Positions 1-11,702 of a DNA stretch of 64,000 nucleotides are shown piece by piece. Each line of letters starts with the position of its first letter. Position 1 is the first letter of the stretch. The translations under genes and the position numbers were made by a program. This stretch comes from Siphlonurus alternatus (taxonomy: Eukaryota; Arthropoda; Insecta; Ephemeroptera; Siphlonuridae): NCBI GenBank assembly GCA_949825025.1, contig OX463786.1, forward strand, positions 8,047,094 through 8,111,093, in the 5' to 3' direction. A model generated the notes under the pieces. It worked only from the letters and a program-made list of their open reading frames with translations. It was not told the origin of the DNA and ran no database searches.

Positions 1-264
1 CTGTTCATTACGTTTGTTCAGAGTAACTAAGTACAGTCAGTAACATCTTTTAACATGCTCCCTGTACCACTCATAATGAATGCATAAATAAATTAGTAAT
101 TCATAAGTTTACCAAACTTTTTTTCAACTCATTCGGCTGGTTCTCCCTGTAAATTTCTTTCTTTATGTAGAATTTTGAGGTAAATTTTTAATCTTTTACT
201 GCTAAAAGGCTGCCAAAAATTAATTTATAGAAAAATAGCTGCTAACCTGTTGGTTATTGTCCAG

Positions 265-404
265 GGCTTCCTGCGAGTGTTTGAGGACATGCCGGACATC
301 TGCCTGGACGTCCCGCTGGCGTACTCGGTGCTCGACAGATTCTTAGAGAAGTGCCAGAAGGCCGACTTCATCACGTATGACCTCATCAAGAAACTGCCGT
401 CAAG
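265..404 (+). CDS. PDCD4: PDCD4 penultimate coding exon (end of second MA3 domain)
   Basis: PDCD4 is a translation inhibitor whose two MA3 domains bind the helicase eIF4A. This exon follows a ..GTCCAG acceptor and ends at a GTAAGG donor. It reads GFLRVFEDMPDICLDVPLAY and continues SVLDRFLEKCQKADFITYDL, ending IKKLPS plus two bases of the next codon. The LDVPxAYSVLxRFxExC core matches the last helices of the C-terminal MA3 domain of animal PDCD4. The exon is 46 codons plus 2 bases (phase 2) and joins in frame to the exon at 2189, giving LPSRGRKRFVSEGDGG. It is much richer in G+C than its flanks. Only the 3' end of the gene is inside the window, so upstream exons lie before position 1. eIF4G-type MA3 proteins are the alternative, but the next exon excludes them. 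Confidence 0.93.
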
Positions 405-560
405 GTAAGGACTAGAAGACCATACAGTATATCAAATTAATTAAATTAGAGGTTTCAAATTTTGGAAAAATCTTTCTATAAGCCACCATTTAAATCATAC
501 AGGTATTCGTTGCCTTGATTCCCCAGTGCCAATGGCGGCATCCTCTCTGAAAACATTATA

Positions 561-750
561 CAGTAAAAACTTGTTATTACGTAAAGTCAAAGGGACCCAG
601 GAAATTAGGTTTACCTTATATCAAGTATTACTTTATATTGAGTTTTTTTCTACAACCACAATGTTAATTATTTTTGACGGGACCACAATCTCCTTGATTT
701 AAAATTGAGTTATACCAACCAACAATTTGCGTAATAACGAGTTTTTACTA
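561..750. mobile_element. Short TIR element, copy 1 (pogo/mariner-like ends)
   Basis: Starts TA|CAGTAAAAACTTGTTATTAC and ends with the inverted sequence GTAATAACGAGTTTTTAC|TA. A TA target duplication and CAGT.. ends suit a Tc1/mariner-pogo-type MITE. It is non-coding. A second copy lies in the same intron at 1814. Confidence 0.6.
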
Positions 751-1491
751 TATTTGGAAACTATTATTTTGCGACCTGTATTTTTTTTCTTTTTTGAAAC
801 TTTTGTATTGCTACTTGGTCATATATCATATGATAAGATAAAAAAAAAAGATGACATTCTCTGAATTTTCTTGAGATTCAGAAAATTTAAAGACTAAAAG
901 TACTTAGTAAAATAATCTGAAGACTTGTTTTATATCTCTATAAGCACAAGGAAAAAGAAGACATTTAACCAGTATTGAGACCCTTTTTGTTATTTGTATG
1001 TGTTTTCTTGGCTGTTCCCGTCAGCTGCATGTCAAGTACCTCATATTGTATTATTAGTGACAACAATGTGTACACCTAAATGGAAGTAATGACTTTCCCT
1101 AGCTCTTAAAATTCCTTTCCACAAACATAAACAAGTATAATCGGGTGCTTCATCTGTGTATCTGTTAAATATCTATTAAATAGAAGAAATTGTGTATTTT
1201 TAAAAATACAATCTGCGTTGTAATTTTTTTATATATTTTTTATTTTGTTCATAAAATTAACAGTGCTGCTAAGGCAAGAAGCCTTAACGGTGGGCGCTGA
1301 TTACAATTTCATTTACAAAAAAAGTAAAATTGGCATAAACAATTAAATACAAAACCAAAATGCTGAATACAATTTTGCCCTGCTTCATAGTAATCATAAT
1401 TAAACGTTCATCTACTTATACCGAGTTTGTTTTAGACATAACCTTCCTCATCGACCGCTATCCTATAAACCATAAAATATATGACCATATT

Positions 1492-1804
1492 GTTCCTCGT
1501 CCATAATAATGAACTATCTGCCTACCATGATTTTATTGCAATAGTGAGCTATCTCATTATCTATCTGTTATTTCAGGTGAGAGCAAAAATGAGCTTATTT
1601 TATACCGATTTACAGCTCATAATTGCGCTCACCTGAAATAGCAGATATACCACGCGTCAGCTACGAAAATCGTCCACAAGGTTCATATTCCTATCCTGTA
1701 GCGTTGCGAGAGGGGTGAAAAAATGATTCTCTTTTGATTTTTACTATAGCTCATTATTACAATTCATGGTAAGCAGATTGCTCATTATTATGGACGAGGG
1801 ACGA
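1492..1804. repeat. Inverted-repeat element, GTTCCTCGTCC ends
   Basis: Left arm GTTCCTCGTCCATAATAATG with TATCTGCCTACCATG pairs with right arm CATGGTAAGCAGATTGC and ATTATTATGGACGAGGGAC. An inner palindrome centres on GCTATCTGTTATTTCAGGTGAG-like arms around 1600. Probably a hairpin MITE; family not recognised. Confidence 0.5.
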
Positions 1805-1813
1805 TATATTATA

Positions 1814-1992
1814 CAGTAAAAACTTGTTATTACTTAACTTGTTATGTTATAATAAGGTAAAAACTCAATATTGAGTAACGGAGTAAAGGTCTTTTAAAAA
1901 ATAATTAGTATTGCAGGTATAGGAAAAACTTGATATAAGGTAAACTTAATTTCCTGGGTCCTTTGACTTGACGTAATAACAAGTTTTTATTG
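1814..1992. mobile_element. Short TIR element, copy 2 (pogo/mariner-like ends)
   Basis: Same termini as the copy at 561: TA|CAGTAAAAACTTGTTATTAC at the left and GTAATAACAAGTTTTTATTG|TA at the right, with related interior (AAGGTAAA, GGTCCTTTGACTTGACG). Two copies 1.1 kb apart in one intron. Confidence 0.6.
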
Positions 1993-2013
1993 TACACTCT
2001 TGTTTGTTAAAAC

Positions 2014-2160
2014 CAGGGATCGGATGCAGATGCAAGATGCACACGGATGCGCAAAAATGGGCTTACATCCGCATCCGTGCATCCCAGATCCACGGCAAAA
2101 AAATTAATGCATCTGGATGTGCATCCCAGATGCATGAAAAAAACGTGCATCCGGTCCCTT
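2014..2160. mobile_element. hAT-like MITE next to the last PDCD4 acceptor
   Basis: Begins CAGGGATCGGATGCA and ends TGCATCCGGTCCCTT. It is flanked by an exact 8-bp duplication, GTTAAAAC (2006-2013 and 2161-2168). An 8-bp duplication with CAGGG ends is the hAT signature. Its interior repeats the pentamer GCATC many times. Confidence 0.7.
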
Positions 2161-2188
2161 GTTAAAACTGTCATATTTTTTTGTACAG

Positions 2189-2246
2189 GGGCCGCAAACG
2201 TTTCGTGTCTGAGGGCGACGGTGGTCGCATTAAGGACCACTACTGA
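2189..2246 (+). CDS. PDCD4: PDCD4 terminal coding exon
   Basis: After a ttgtacag acceptor the exon supplies the last base of an AGG codon, then reads GRKRFVSEGDGGRIKDHY and stops at TGA (2244-2246). The GRKRFVSEGDGGR tail is nearly invariant at the C terminus of animal PDCD4, so the gene assignment is firm. The phase matches the exon ending at 404. A short hAT-like repeat ends 28 bp upstream of this exon. The 3' UTR follows; AATAAA at 2418-2423 is the first plausible polyadenylation signal. A longer open frame in another phase (2047-2448) crosses this exon and is a shadow. Confidence 0.95.
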
Positions 2247-3195
2247 GGACCACTCATTGTCGTCACGTCGTCGCAAGCAACCCCGCCAGCCTACCAACCC
2301 TCCTCTCTCGCTTCTAGGGGCAGCCCCCCTACCCTCAACCCCTTTTCCTAACCCCCGAGCTATATGTGCTTTGGGTATAAACGTAAAAAAAAAAAAAAAA
2401 ATAGCACCGCAAAATGTAATAAAAAAATCTTACAAAAAAAAAAAGTAATATAAAAAGTACAAAAATTCATACTAAAAAAAAAAGGAGTGTACTCATTAAA
2501 TAATTATTTGGTGGGGTTTTTTTCATTAGTAATTATGTACGTAAAAAAAATGTAATGTTATATACATAAAAAATATCAATGGAAATGGCATTTGAAAAAA
2601 AAAAATATATAGTAGTCTTCTTATTAAAAAAAAAATATGGGATTCATTATTAAAAAAGAAATCTTTTTAATTAATATAATAAAATATTGGGTTAATTGTA
2701 TAATGAATATGTGCCCAGTTTTTATGCAAATAATGTTACAGGATATGAAAATACTTGTGTATATTTTTGTTTCTATGCAAAAAAAAAAATGAAGTTTTCA
2801 TTTTTGCAAAGCTGATAGCTGATATTTTGTCTTATTTAAAGAAAAAAAACATGCCATGGAAAGAAAGCGTTTTTGCGTGTGGTTTATCTTTATGTGTTTT
2901 ATAGTAAAATGGTGGGGATTTTGGAAGATTTTGGATTTAGACCCTCTAACCCTCAGGTTCATCAGAAATAGAGCATTTAAACGCTTCTCTCTGGATTTTT
3001 AAAAATTAACCTATGGGAAAATATTTTGTCTTTTTATAATTTTCCATTGAAAGGGTCCAGAATCTTTTTACAAAAATATAATAATTTTATTTGTCTTAAA
3101 AATTAACCCATGAAGGGTAAATTATGATTGCTTGAAAATTTGAAGCATTGATTTTTTTTAAATGATAATTTTTTTTCATTTAGTTTCAGTTCAAT
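2247..3195 (+). other. PDCD4 3' UTR and A+T-rich flank
   Basis: Non-coding sequence after the PDCD4 stop. The first ~110 bp is C+T-rich (many CCT/CCC triplets); beyond it lie long A runs. AATAAA at 2418-2423 is the nearest polyadenylation signal and AATAAAATA at about 2678 is another. The exact cleavage site cannot be read from sequence. Confidence 0.5.
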
Positions 3196-3494
3196 GGAAT
3201 ATCGACCTCAATTTTTTTTATTTGCAAAAATGGATAGAGGGTGCAAAGTTATGCTACGCTGATGTTTTAGAGCCTGTTAACTATTTTTAAAAAATTATGG
3301 AAAGTTCTTTTTGTGATGTCATGAGGCAAAAGAAAAGAAAAAGATAGGATTTGCCGCCTCATGACATCACAAAAAGGACTTTCAATGATTTTTTAAAAAT
3401 ACTTCCCGTGCTCTAAAAAATCTGGAAAAAATTAGGGTAGCATAACTTTGCACGCCCTATCCATTTCTGCATTAAAAAAATTGAGGTCAAAATT
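3196..3494. mobile_element. Family A MITE, copy 1
   Basis: Left end GGAATATCGACCTCAATT after AT. The body carries the family hallmarks: AAATGGATAGAGGGTGCAAA, GTTATGCTACGC, a TTTTTAAAAAATTATxGAAAGT arm and a TGATGTCATGAGGC centre. The right arm repeats these in inverse and ends in a degraded TTGAGGTCAA. Non-coding hairpin. Confidence 0.75.
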
Positions 3495-4340
3495 GGGTTG
3501 TACTATTGATTGGGCCTAATTATGTTTGGATATTTTTTATGCTTTAAACTGGGCACTAGGAAGGCTGAAAAGTAGAAAGTAAACTAAAATACTGTAGATT
3601 CTTATTTTTCTCGCATAATATTAAATAATTAATAAAAAAAAAATGTATAAAATATGATATAAAAAAATATGGCTGCTCTCTGGAAGTTAAAAAAAAAATT
3701 AATTTAGTTCCTAAGGATAAAATTTGAATGCATTTGCATTATAAATAATTGTCATTTTTTTCCGTTAATTTGTGTTTCTTACAAATATTTTTTTGATCTT
3801 GCAAAGATAAAAAAGTGCAATTTCATTCATATTTTCATTATTATTTTTTTTTTTTTTTTTTTTCTCTTTCCATTAAATCTCTTTATTCTTGCTCACAATT
3901 TAAATGTTTGTATTTTTTTTTCCTTTATGTATAAGGTAAAATAAAATGAGTTATGATTTGTATTGTATAAAAAAAAAATCTGAAATAGAGCACTGAAAAA
4001 TAATTTATTGGTTTTATTTACTAATAACCTCATCTCGTTATATTTTATAATTTTCAACAACATAGACATTTTTATATTTTTTATTCATTTATTAAAAATA
4101 AATATATATTATATTATTATAAATATAGGCGCCCCCACCCTCCACCCTGCCAGTCTCTCCCTTATTCCTCTTGAGAAACCTTCTTAATTATAAGATATAT
4201 ATTTATTTAATCAATATTCCTGTTATATAATTAATTTGTATAACACGTACGTAATACCACACTTGACAAAAAGTAAACTAAAATAACATGATTTTGAACG
4301 GGATTATTTCTTTGTGTGTATATTAATTCACTACATAATA
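3495..4340. other. A+T-rich intergenic DNA, nothing specific
   Basis: Homopolymer-rich A+T sequence with a T run at about 3842-3862 and a CCCCCACCCTCCACCC patch near 4132. No exon, RNA gene or clear transposon end was seen. Confidence 0.5.
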
Positions 4341-4460
4341 GGCCTGTTCGTAATTCCTGTTCGGTGTACACTTTCTACACCCAATCGACCTTATATCCCA
4401 TGAACATAAGGTCGATTGGGTGCAGAAAGTGTACACCGAGCAGGGTTTACGATCAGGCCT
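4341..4460. repeat. Family E short hairpin, copy 1
   Basis: A 120-bp almost perfect palindrome. GGCCTGTTCG at the left pairs with CGATCAGGCC at the right, and GTACACTTTCTACACCCAAT pairs with ATTGGGTGCAGAAAGTGTAC; the loop is around CATGAAC. A second copy is at 19651. Confidence 0.75.
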
Positions 4461-4687
4461 AATACTCAACACTAATTATCAAGACTTCTACCTGATGCTT
4501 AATTTTGCTATGAATTAATAATTAAGGGTAAGGTAACACGAACAATCGATTGTTGATAGTCCCACTTGATTAACATGTAAACCTTAGCAACCTCATAATA
4601 ATTCTGAATTTTTTTTTAGAGACAGTTCTTAGCACCAAAAAAATGTGGAAAAAATTTCAAAACAATCGGTCGATCCAATTTTTTTAA

Positions 4688-5034
4688 GGGTAAGGTAACG
4701 CCACCAATGTTAAAAAAAATCCCTCTCACAAAAATTCTGAAAAAAATTTAAAGTGTTCTCCTCCATACCCCTTATCAGTAGCTAAAATATCAGGTATACA
4801 AATTCGATCTAGTTTTTGAGTTATGAATTTTTAAAGTTGACTACTTTAACATGGAGAAATGAAACTCCCATGTTAAATTGGTCAACTTTAAAAATTCATA
4901 ACTCAAAAACTAGATCGTATTTGTATACCTGATATTTTAGCTACTGATCGGGGGTGTAGAGGAGAACATTTTAAATTTTTTTCAGAATTTTTGTGAGAGG
5001 GATTTTTTTTAACATTGGTGGCGTTACCTTACCC
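4688..5034. mobile_element. Family C TTAA hairpin, copy 1 (nested)
   Basis: 347 bp, ends GGGTAAGGTAACGCCACCAA and the exact inverse, flanked by TTAA at 4684-4687 and 5035-5038. It folds on itself almost completely around CATGGAGAAATG. Other copies are at 17802 and 60157, with a relative at 42044. Confidence 0.8.
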
Positions 5035-5088
5035 TTAAATGAATTTTTTAAATTTTCAGTATAGGGCTTTCCCATGGAGACCTAAACT

Positions 5089-5211
5089 AATGGCCGTAAG
5101 TTGCAGCCATCCATCCGAGGATTATCCGTGGATTATTTACTAATTAACATTAAAATTCTCAGATAATTGTCGGATTTTTCTAAGATAGGTTGGCTGCAAC
5201 TTACGGCCATA
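5089..5211. repeat. Small hairpin inside the 4526 element
   Basis: TGGCCGTAAGTTGCAGCC at the left pairs with GGCTGCAACTTACGGCCA at the right; AGGATTATCCGTGG lies internally. The related element at 42044 lacks it, reading straight through from CCAAACTAA to AATTAATTTA, which supports a separate insertion. Confidence 0.6.
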
Positions 5212-5384
5212 AGAAATTAATTTAAAAAAATTGGATCGACCGATTGTTTTGAAATTTTTTCCATATTTTTTTGGTGCCAAGAACTGTCTCTCAAAAAAAA
5301 GTCAGAATTATTATAAGGTTGCTAAGGTTTACATGTTAATCAAATGGGACTACAACAATCGATTGTTCGTGTTATCTTATACCC

Positions 5385-5938
5385 TTAAGTCTTTTATTAA
5401 ACATAAAAGTGTACATTTAGAATAATATTAGGGAATATATATAATACATAATGATAATAAAACATAGCAAACACACACATGATACAAAATGATACAATAA
5501 ATTAAAAAATAGACGATAGACAGCATGCAGTTATAGAATAGAAACTGACAACCCCCAATACAAAATAAATTAAAAGCGGTGTATATAATTGTTATAATAT
5601 TATATATATTACATATAAATTTATATATAAATTTAAGTGATCCTCTTGTTTTATAATTTATTTGGTATTGAATTCCCCTCAATATTTCAACGTACGTTTA
5701 CATAATTAAAATATGAAAGCAAATTTACAGTGGCGTATCTACAAAATGTGGGCGTATGTGGCACTTTTTTTTTTAATTAAGAAAATTACATAAGGAAATC
5801 AGATTTGCGCAATATTTTTACAAATTCCTTATTAATTTATATCTGCAGAACTGAAATAATTTGCAATCAATGCATAATGTCACGTTATGCAGCAATAAAA
5901 TCGCGGGTAATTTAAAAAAACAAAAAAAAAAAACACCA

Positions 5939-6013
<75 letters not shown>

Positions 6014-6612
6014 TGGTGTTATAAAAATATTAAAATTGATTTCAATCTGCTATAACATGAATTACTAATTAACACGTATGATATACGTTTTATACGTATA
6101 ATTATATATACTATCACATAAAAAGTGTCTATAATTTAAGCACAATTTTGAATAATCAGAGAGAGCTATATAGACTATATTGTTTCAACTGCACACACGC
6201 GCGTGCTTCGATGACATGCATGGTGAACTGAATTTGAGGTGGTTCATTTTAATTTTAAAAATTTTATAAAACAAAGAAAAGAGAGATGATGTCGAGTCAG
6301 ATGAGGAGCACGTGTAAGCTATTTTTCTCTCCATCCGGCCCAAGGGACCCCAAGTGATAATGATAATGCTCGCTCCCCCAGTCTTCATATTTGGGACAAA
6401 CTAAAAAATTTGTTTACGGGAAAAAATAACTTAAAAAATATTTTTATTTTTCTCTCATGAGTACATGAATATAAATATATAAAATATATATAACTGTTTT
6501 TATTATATAAAATATGACAGAGTCCAAATATGCAATAAGAACAAACAATTTTAATTCACAACTCTGAGGTTTTGTGCAGTGAATCTCACATATTGCAATA
6601 TAATCTCTGTTA
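5385..6612. other. A+T-rich DNA with retroposon-tail-like sequence and (AT)n
   Basis: Starts with TCTTTTATTAAACATAAAAG, which recurs at about 12258 and resembles a LINE 3' end on the minus strand. The remainder is A+T-rich with (AT)n at 5939-6010. The reading frames here run through microsatellite and look spurious. Confidence 0.4.
5939..6010. repeat. (AT)n microsatellite
   Basis: About 36 uninterrupted AT units. Confidence 0.95.
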
Positions 6613-6768
6613 ATTCCAATGTGCTTTTTCCGTCATCGCGGTACGTACAAAAGTATAAGCGTTCGAAAGAAAAGAGTGAACTACCAAACTCGGCCGGGAA
6701 TTGAACGCACGCTTTTATACTTGTACTTGTATGATACGTACCGACGACGGAAAAAGCACATTGGAATT
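6613..6768. repeat. Inverted-repeat element with AATTCCAATGTGC ends
   Basis: AATTCCAATGTGCTTTTTCC with GTACGTAC at the left pairs with GTACGTACC and GGAAAAAGCACATTGGAATT at the right, about 155 bp in all. It includes a GAATTGAACGCACGC stretch that weakly resembles a pol III B box. Single copy here. Confidence 0.6.
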
Positions 6769-6874
6769 AATTAAACAAACGTCATCTGATACAGATAACA
6801 TCTTTTCTACGGACTTTAAATCTAAAAAAGTATTTGAAAATAATCTCTGTTGTTCCATATATATTAAAAATAAT

Positions 6875-7583
6875 AGAGTATTGACCTCAAATTTTTTTAT
6901 TGCAGAAATGGATACAGCGTGCAAAGTTGTGCTACCCTGATTTTTTTAAGATTTTTTAGAGCCCGGGAACTATTTTTAAAAAATAATTGAAAGTTATCTT
7001 TTTGTGACATCACGAGACGCCGCTCCTGTTTGCATTGGAATGCGCATAAATTTTTAGGAGTGGGTGGTGACAACAGTCCTTGAGAACGTTGCCACATTTC
7101 TCATCACATACAGGAAACGATCATCGCCACGGTTCAAAATATATGAAAACAATTCAGAAAAATAGTCTAAAAAATTAGGTAAAAAAACAGTAAAAGAATC
7201 TGTTGTATAGTTTTTTTGCAATGCTAATTAACAAATATAACATTGAAAGGATACAAAATTCTCATTTAAATAAATTAATTATAATTAAACCAACGGTTAA
7301 AAAATTCCGAAAAAATTCAGAGCTAATTTGACGATTGTTGTGATTCCACCAAATTAATTTGAAGAAAATCTGTTGTAGCGAATTTTTCGTCCAAATTTCT
7401 CAGGTTAAGCCTTAACAAAAAGATAGGACTTGCCGCCGCGTGACGTCACAAAAAGGACTTTCAATAATTTTTTAAAAATAGTTCCCGGGCTCAAAAAAAA
7501 AAAAAAAATGAAAAAAATCAGGGGAGCATAACTTTGCACGCTCTATCCATATCTGCAATAAAAAATTTTGAGGTCAATACTCC
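6875..7583. mobile_element. Family A MITE, copy 2 (enlarged centre)
   Basis: Left half from AGAGTATTGACCTCAA to about 7050 and right half from about 7410 to GGTCAATACTCC, with AT at both flanks. Between them lies about 400 bp of A+T-rich sequence absent from other copies. It is a later insertion or an ancestral longer form. The hallmarks AAATGGATA..GTGCAAA and TTTTTTAAAAATAGTTCCCG are present. Confidence 0.75.
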
Positions 7584-7585
7584 AT

Positions 7586-8245
7586 TGGTGATAAAATTAA
7601 TACGCACTGAATTATAATAATTATATTTTCTGATTTTAATGTTAGCATTATTCTTGAATCTTGAATATATTATATTGCATTTATATAGAAATATCCCCAT
7701 ATAAAAATACATGATAAATTAATTTTGTGTTACGTACGTCTTAAAAACATTTTGAAAATATGTTATAATTCAATGCGTGTATTAATATTTATCACTATAA
7801 TTATTTTAATATAAAACAATAGATATTCTCTTTCAAATACGCGTATGATACTTTTATGTCATATTTTGTTTTATAATTATATTTTTATATATAAACGTAA
7901 GCTTTATTAAGGAATTTATTAATTCAAAAATAAAGCGAAAAACGAAGCACTTGAAATTTATAATAACATATACAAAAAAAGCATGGATAAATTAAAGGCG
8001 TAATTTCTCCATGAAAGAAAGTATAACAATAGAAGCGCTAAATTAAAGCATAAGTGATTATCGCTTATTTTCAAGTTTGATCGGATGACGTCATTGATGA
8101 TGAAATCACGGTCATTGGTCGTGACAGTGGCGGTGTGCCACTCTCAATTAATCCCCGTGAAGCTCTGCCAAGGCTGTTAAATTTTCTGTACATCATAATT
8201 TATAATATATAACATATAATGTATGTAATAGAGGTCTCTAATATG
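7586..8245. other. Intergenic DNA, nothing specific
   Basis: A+T-rich. CRE-like TGACGTCATTGATGATGA occurs near 8087. No gene or clear repeat boundary was seen. Confidence 0.4.
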
Positions 8246-8253
8246 GTCTGCAT

Positions 8254-8374
8254 CAGGCGCGGATCCAGGGGGTGGGGGGGATCGCCTCCCTCCAAAATGT
8301 CTCAAAATACAAAATACATTTGAAGGTGTTACCCCCTCCCCTTCCCCAAAAGCCGCGCACTAGATCCTCCCCTG
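8254..8374. mobile_element. Family J hAT-like MITE, copy 1
   Basis: Starts CAGGCGCGGATCCAGG and ends with GATCCTCCCCTG. Flanks are GTCTGCAT (8246-8253) and CTCTGCAT (8375-8382), an 8-bp duplication with one mismatch. The interior is rich in G and C runs. Confidence 0.65.
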
Positions 8375-8382
8375 CTCTGCAT

Positions 8383-9545
8383 AGTGAGAACATGGCGTCC
8401 TGGAATTGGATATTCCAGGACGTACAATTCTTTTGCGAAAATCATGGGGTAAGTTACCTGTACTGCTCTCAACAGCCATTGTGATAAAAAAACGAAGGAA
8501 ATCCTGACACTAATCCTCCATCAGGTGCGGATCCAGAAAAAAAAATCGGGGGAAAGGGGGTGGGACCGCCTCCATAAGGCCAATGTTAATAAAAAATTGG
8601 AGTGGGGGAAATGCCTATATTGCCCATGTTAAATCCAAAATGTCGGGGGGGTTGCAGCCCCCCCCCAGCCTCCCCCTCCCCCCTGGATCCGCGCCTGTCC
8701 TCCATTGTCATCTCGAGTGACAAGGGTTGACAGGCAGCAACAATTGATGTGAATAATTAGTTTTTACAATTGAATCAATCATTGCAGTAAAAAAGTAATT
8801 AAAGCAATGAATTAAATAATTAATGACTTAAATAATTTATTGAATTAAATTCATGTTTAAAATTAATTAGTTAATTAATTAATTAAACTTTATTTAATTA
8901 ATGGACAAGTAGCATCAATGTTTTTTACTAGCTCAATCGAAAAGAGGAGGTCGAAAAATACACCTGTGAATTTTATGAGATTTTTATTCGTATACTGCAT
9001 CATGGCTAAAATAGAGATGTAAAGAGGTCACGTGACCTGGAGGCGGCGCCCGTGACGCCTGTGACGTCATTGAACTGTTTGGTCAAACAAACGATCGACT
9101 TTATAACGCTTCTAAACAACCACGTTGCTATGGAAACAAGCAACAATTAATTTGTTGTTTACAAGTGTTATATAGACGATCATTTCTTTGACCGGACAGT
9201 TCAATGACGTCATAGGCGTCACGGGCGCCGCCTCCAGGTCAAGTGACCTCTTTACATCTCTCTTTTAGGCATGATGAAGTACAGATAAAAATCTCATAAA
9301 ATTCACAGGTGTATTTTTCAACCTCCTCTTTCGATTGGGCTAGTAAAAAAATTTGATGCTACTTGTCCATTGCAATAACAAATTATTCACATCAATTGTT
9401 GGTGTCTGTCACTAGAGATGACAATGGAGGATTAGTGTCAGGATTTCCTTCATTTTTGATCACAACGGATTTGCCAAGCTACGAGCATCTCCCCCAAGAT
9501 TTTCGCAAAAGAATTGTACAGGACTGTACGCTATGGTTATGGTGA
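8383..9545. repeat. Family K long inverted repeat (about 1.1 kb)
   Basis: The left arm holds AGAATTGTAC in inverse, ATCCTGACACTAATCC, TTGATGTGAATAATT, CTTGTCCATT in inverse, AATACACCTGTGAATTTTAT and GGTCACGTGACCTGGAGG. Each reappears in reverse order and orientation in the right arm (9200-9530). The centre is CRE-like TGACGTCATTGAACTG. A hAT-like element (8522-8697) interrupts the left arm only. A partial relative lies at 23091-23160 and 23590-23700. The short open frames here have no family resemblance. Confidence 0.65.
8522..8697. mobile_element. Family J hAT-like MITE, copy 2, in a family K arm
   Basis: Begins CAGGTGCGGATCCAG and ends CTGGATCCGCGCCTG. The flanking 8-mers are identical, TCCTCCAT (8514-8521 and 8698-8705). 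The opposite arm of the host palindrome (near 9425) reads ACAATGGAGGATTAGTG without interruption, so the empty site is visible in the same molecule. Confidence 0.88.
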
Positions 9546-9617
9546 GAGAGTTATGTATTATAATATATCATGTTATACATATAATATATTTGGTACGTAT
9601 ACGGTCAAGAACTATAT

Positions 9618-9810
9618 ACTGGGAGGACGGCCTAACTTTAACGCGCTGACATTTCCTCAACCACTGACGTCATGACCTTGACTTTTCTAGCGCATTTGAT
9701 TGGCTAGTTGCTGAGCCGAGCCGGCCGAGCGCGCGTTATATAGTTAAGAGTTTCTGAACGCTACCGAGTATCGAGGTTTCTCAATTCGACGTTCTAGGCC
9801 GTCCTCCAGT
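9618..9810. repeat. Inverted-repeat element, ACTGGGAGGACGGCC ends
   Basis: ACTGGGAGGACGGCCTA at the left pairs with TAGGCCGTCCTCCAGT at the right, with ATAT on both sides. The interior is not palindromic and contains TGACGTCATGACC and GAGCCGGCCGAGCGCGCG. Probable MITE with TA-type target. Confidence 0.6.
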
Positions 9811-10260
9811 ATATAGTCGCGCGTTGACGTACGGCAGCCCACATGCTCCCGGCAGTATATTTTATATAAAAAGCTAAATGTCAAATATAAAATGGTCAAA
9901 TCGTCAAATGTGAATAATTTTGACGTGCACTCAACTCTATATTGACAAGTTAATGATTTTTTATGTTGTCCACTAAAATAATTGACATTTTTGTTCATTG
10001 ATTTTTAGATTTTAATTCCACCATGCAGTGATTTTAAAAATGTCATGTATGTCATGATGTGCTATCGAAGTTTTGCTATGTATAGTGGCTGAAATGCATG
10101 TATATATATATATTGAGAGTATAATATATTAGAGATCCAGATATACACTATATAGTATAGAGGTATTATTTATTTTTTTCACTATAAAATATATATACTG
10201 GTATATATTTGATGCGTTTATTCATAAAACATACATATTATGCTACAATTTTACAACTGT

Positions 10261-10476
10261 ACAGTAGAATTTACATGATATTCCCTCCGGAAGTAACCGG
10301 AAGTGTAATGTTTCTGGTCTTTTTATTCATATTTCAGCGTTAAAATTTCATACATAGGTCAGTACTTTTACTTCAAAGCATTCTGTAAAGTTTCAAAAAT
10401 TAAATTACAAACAGAAGAAATGCAAACTTTACACTTCCGGCTACTTCCGGAAGAAATATTAAATTAATTCGACTGT
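10261..10476. repeat. Family T element, copy 1 (ACTTCCGG arms)
   Basis: ACAGTAGAATTTACATGATA at the left end and TTAATTCGACTGT at the right. Inside, CTCCGGAAGTAACCGGAAGT pairs with ACTTCCGGCTACTTCCGGAAG. More copies are at 22494 and 54949, with fragments near 15531 and 21600. Confidence 0.65.
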
Positions 10477-11638
<1,162 letters not shown>

Positions 11639-11702
11639 TTACAAACAAGGAAATTATATAATATATTTTTATTTTACGACAGAGAGAATTCTACGAAAAT
11701 AA

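Larger units (their letters stand above)
405..2188 (+). other. Last intron of PDCD4, filled with small transposons
   Basis: The GT..AG intron of 1784 bp holds two copies of a short element with CAGTAAAAACTTGTTATTAC ends, a hairpin at about 1492-1804, and a hAT-like element at 2014-2160. No other exon was seen. Each repeat is listed separately. Confidence 0.85.
4526..5384. mobile_element. TTAA hairpin element containing two further insertions
   Basis: Outer element with ends GGGTAAGGTAACACGAACAA and its inverse, between TTAA at 4522-4525 and 5385-5388. Its arms contain ACAATCGATTGTT, ACATGTAAACCTTA and GACAGTTCTTAG in inverted pairs. Family C element 4688-5034 sits in its left half in a duplicated TTAA. 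A third hairpin (about 5089-5211, GGCCGTAAGTTGCAGCC ends) sits in its right half. TTAA targeting points to piggyBac or Kolobok relatives. Non-coding. Confidence 0.7.

Noticed and set aside
2047..2448. 133-codon open frame across the PDCD4 last exon
   Set aside because: It is out of phase with the conserved GRKRFVSEGDGG coding sequence and ends in a poly-lysine run from poly-A; a shadow frame.
9363..9545. 60-codon frame with apparently normal codon use
   Set aside because: It is part of the family K inverted repeat, and its partner arm (8383-8520) has lost the frame; no conserved motif.
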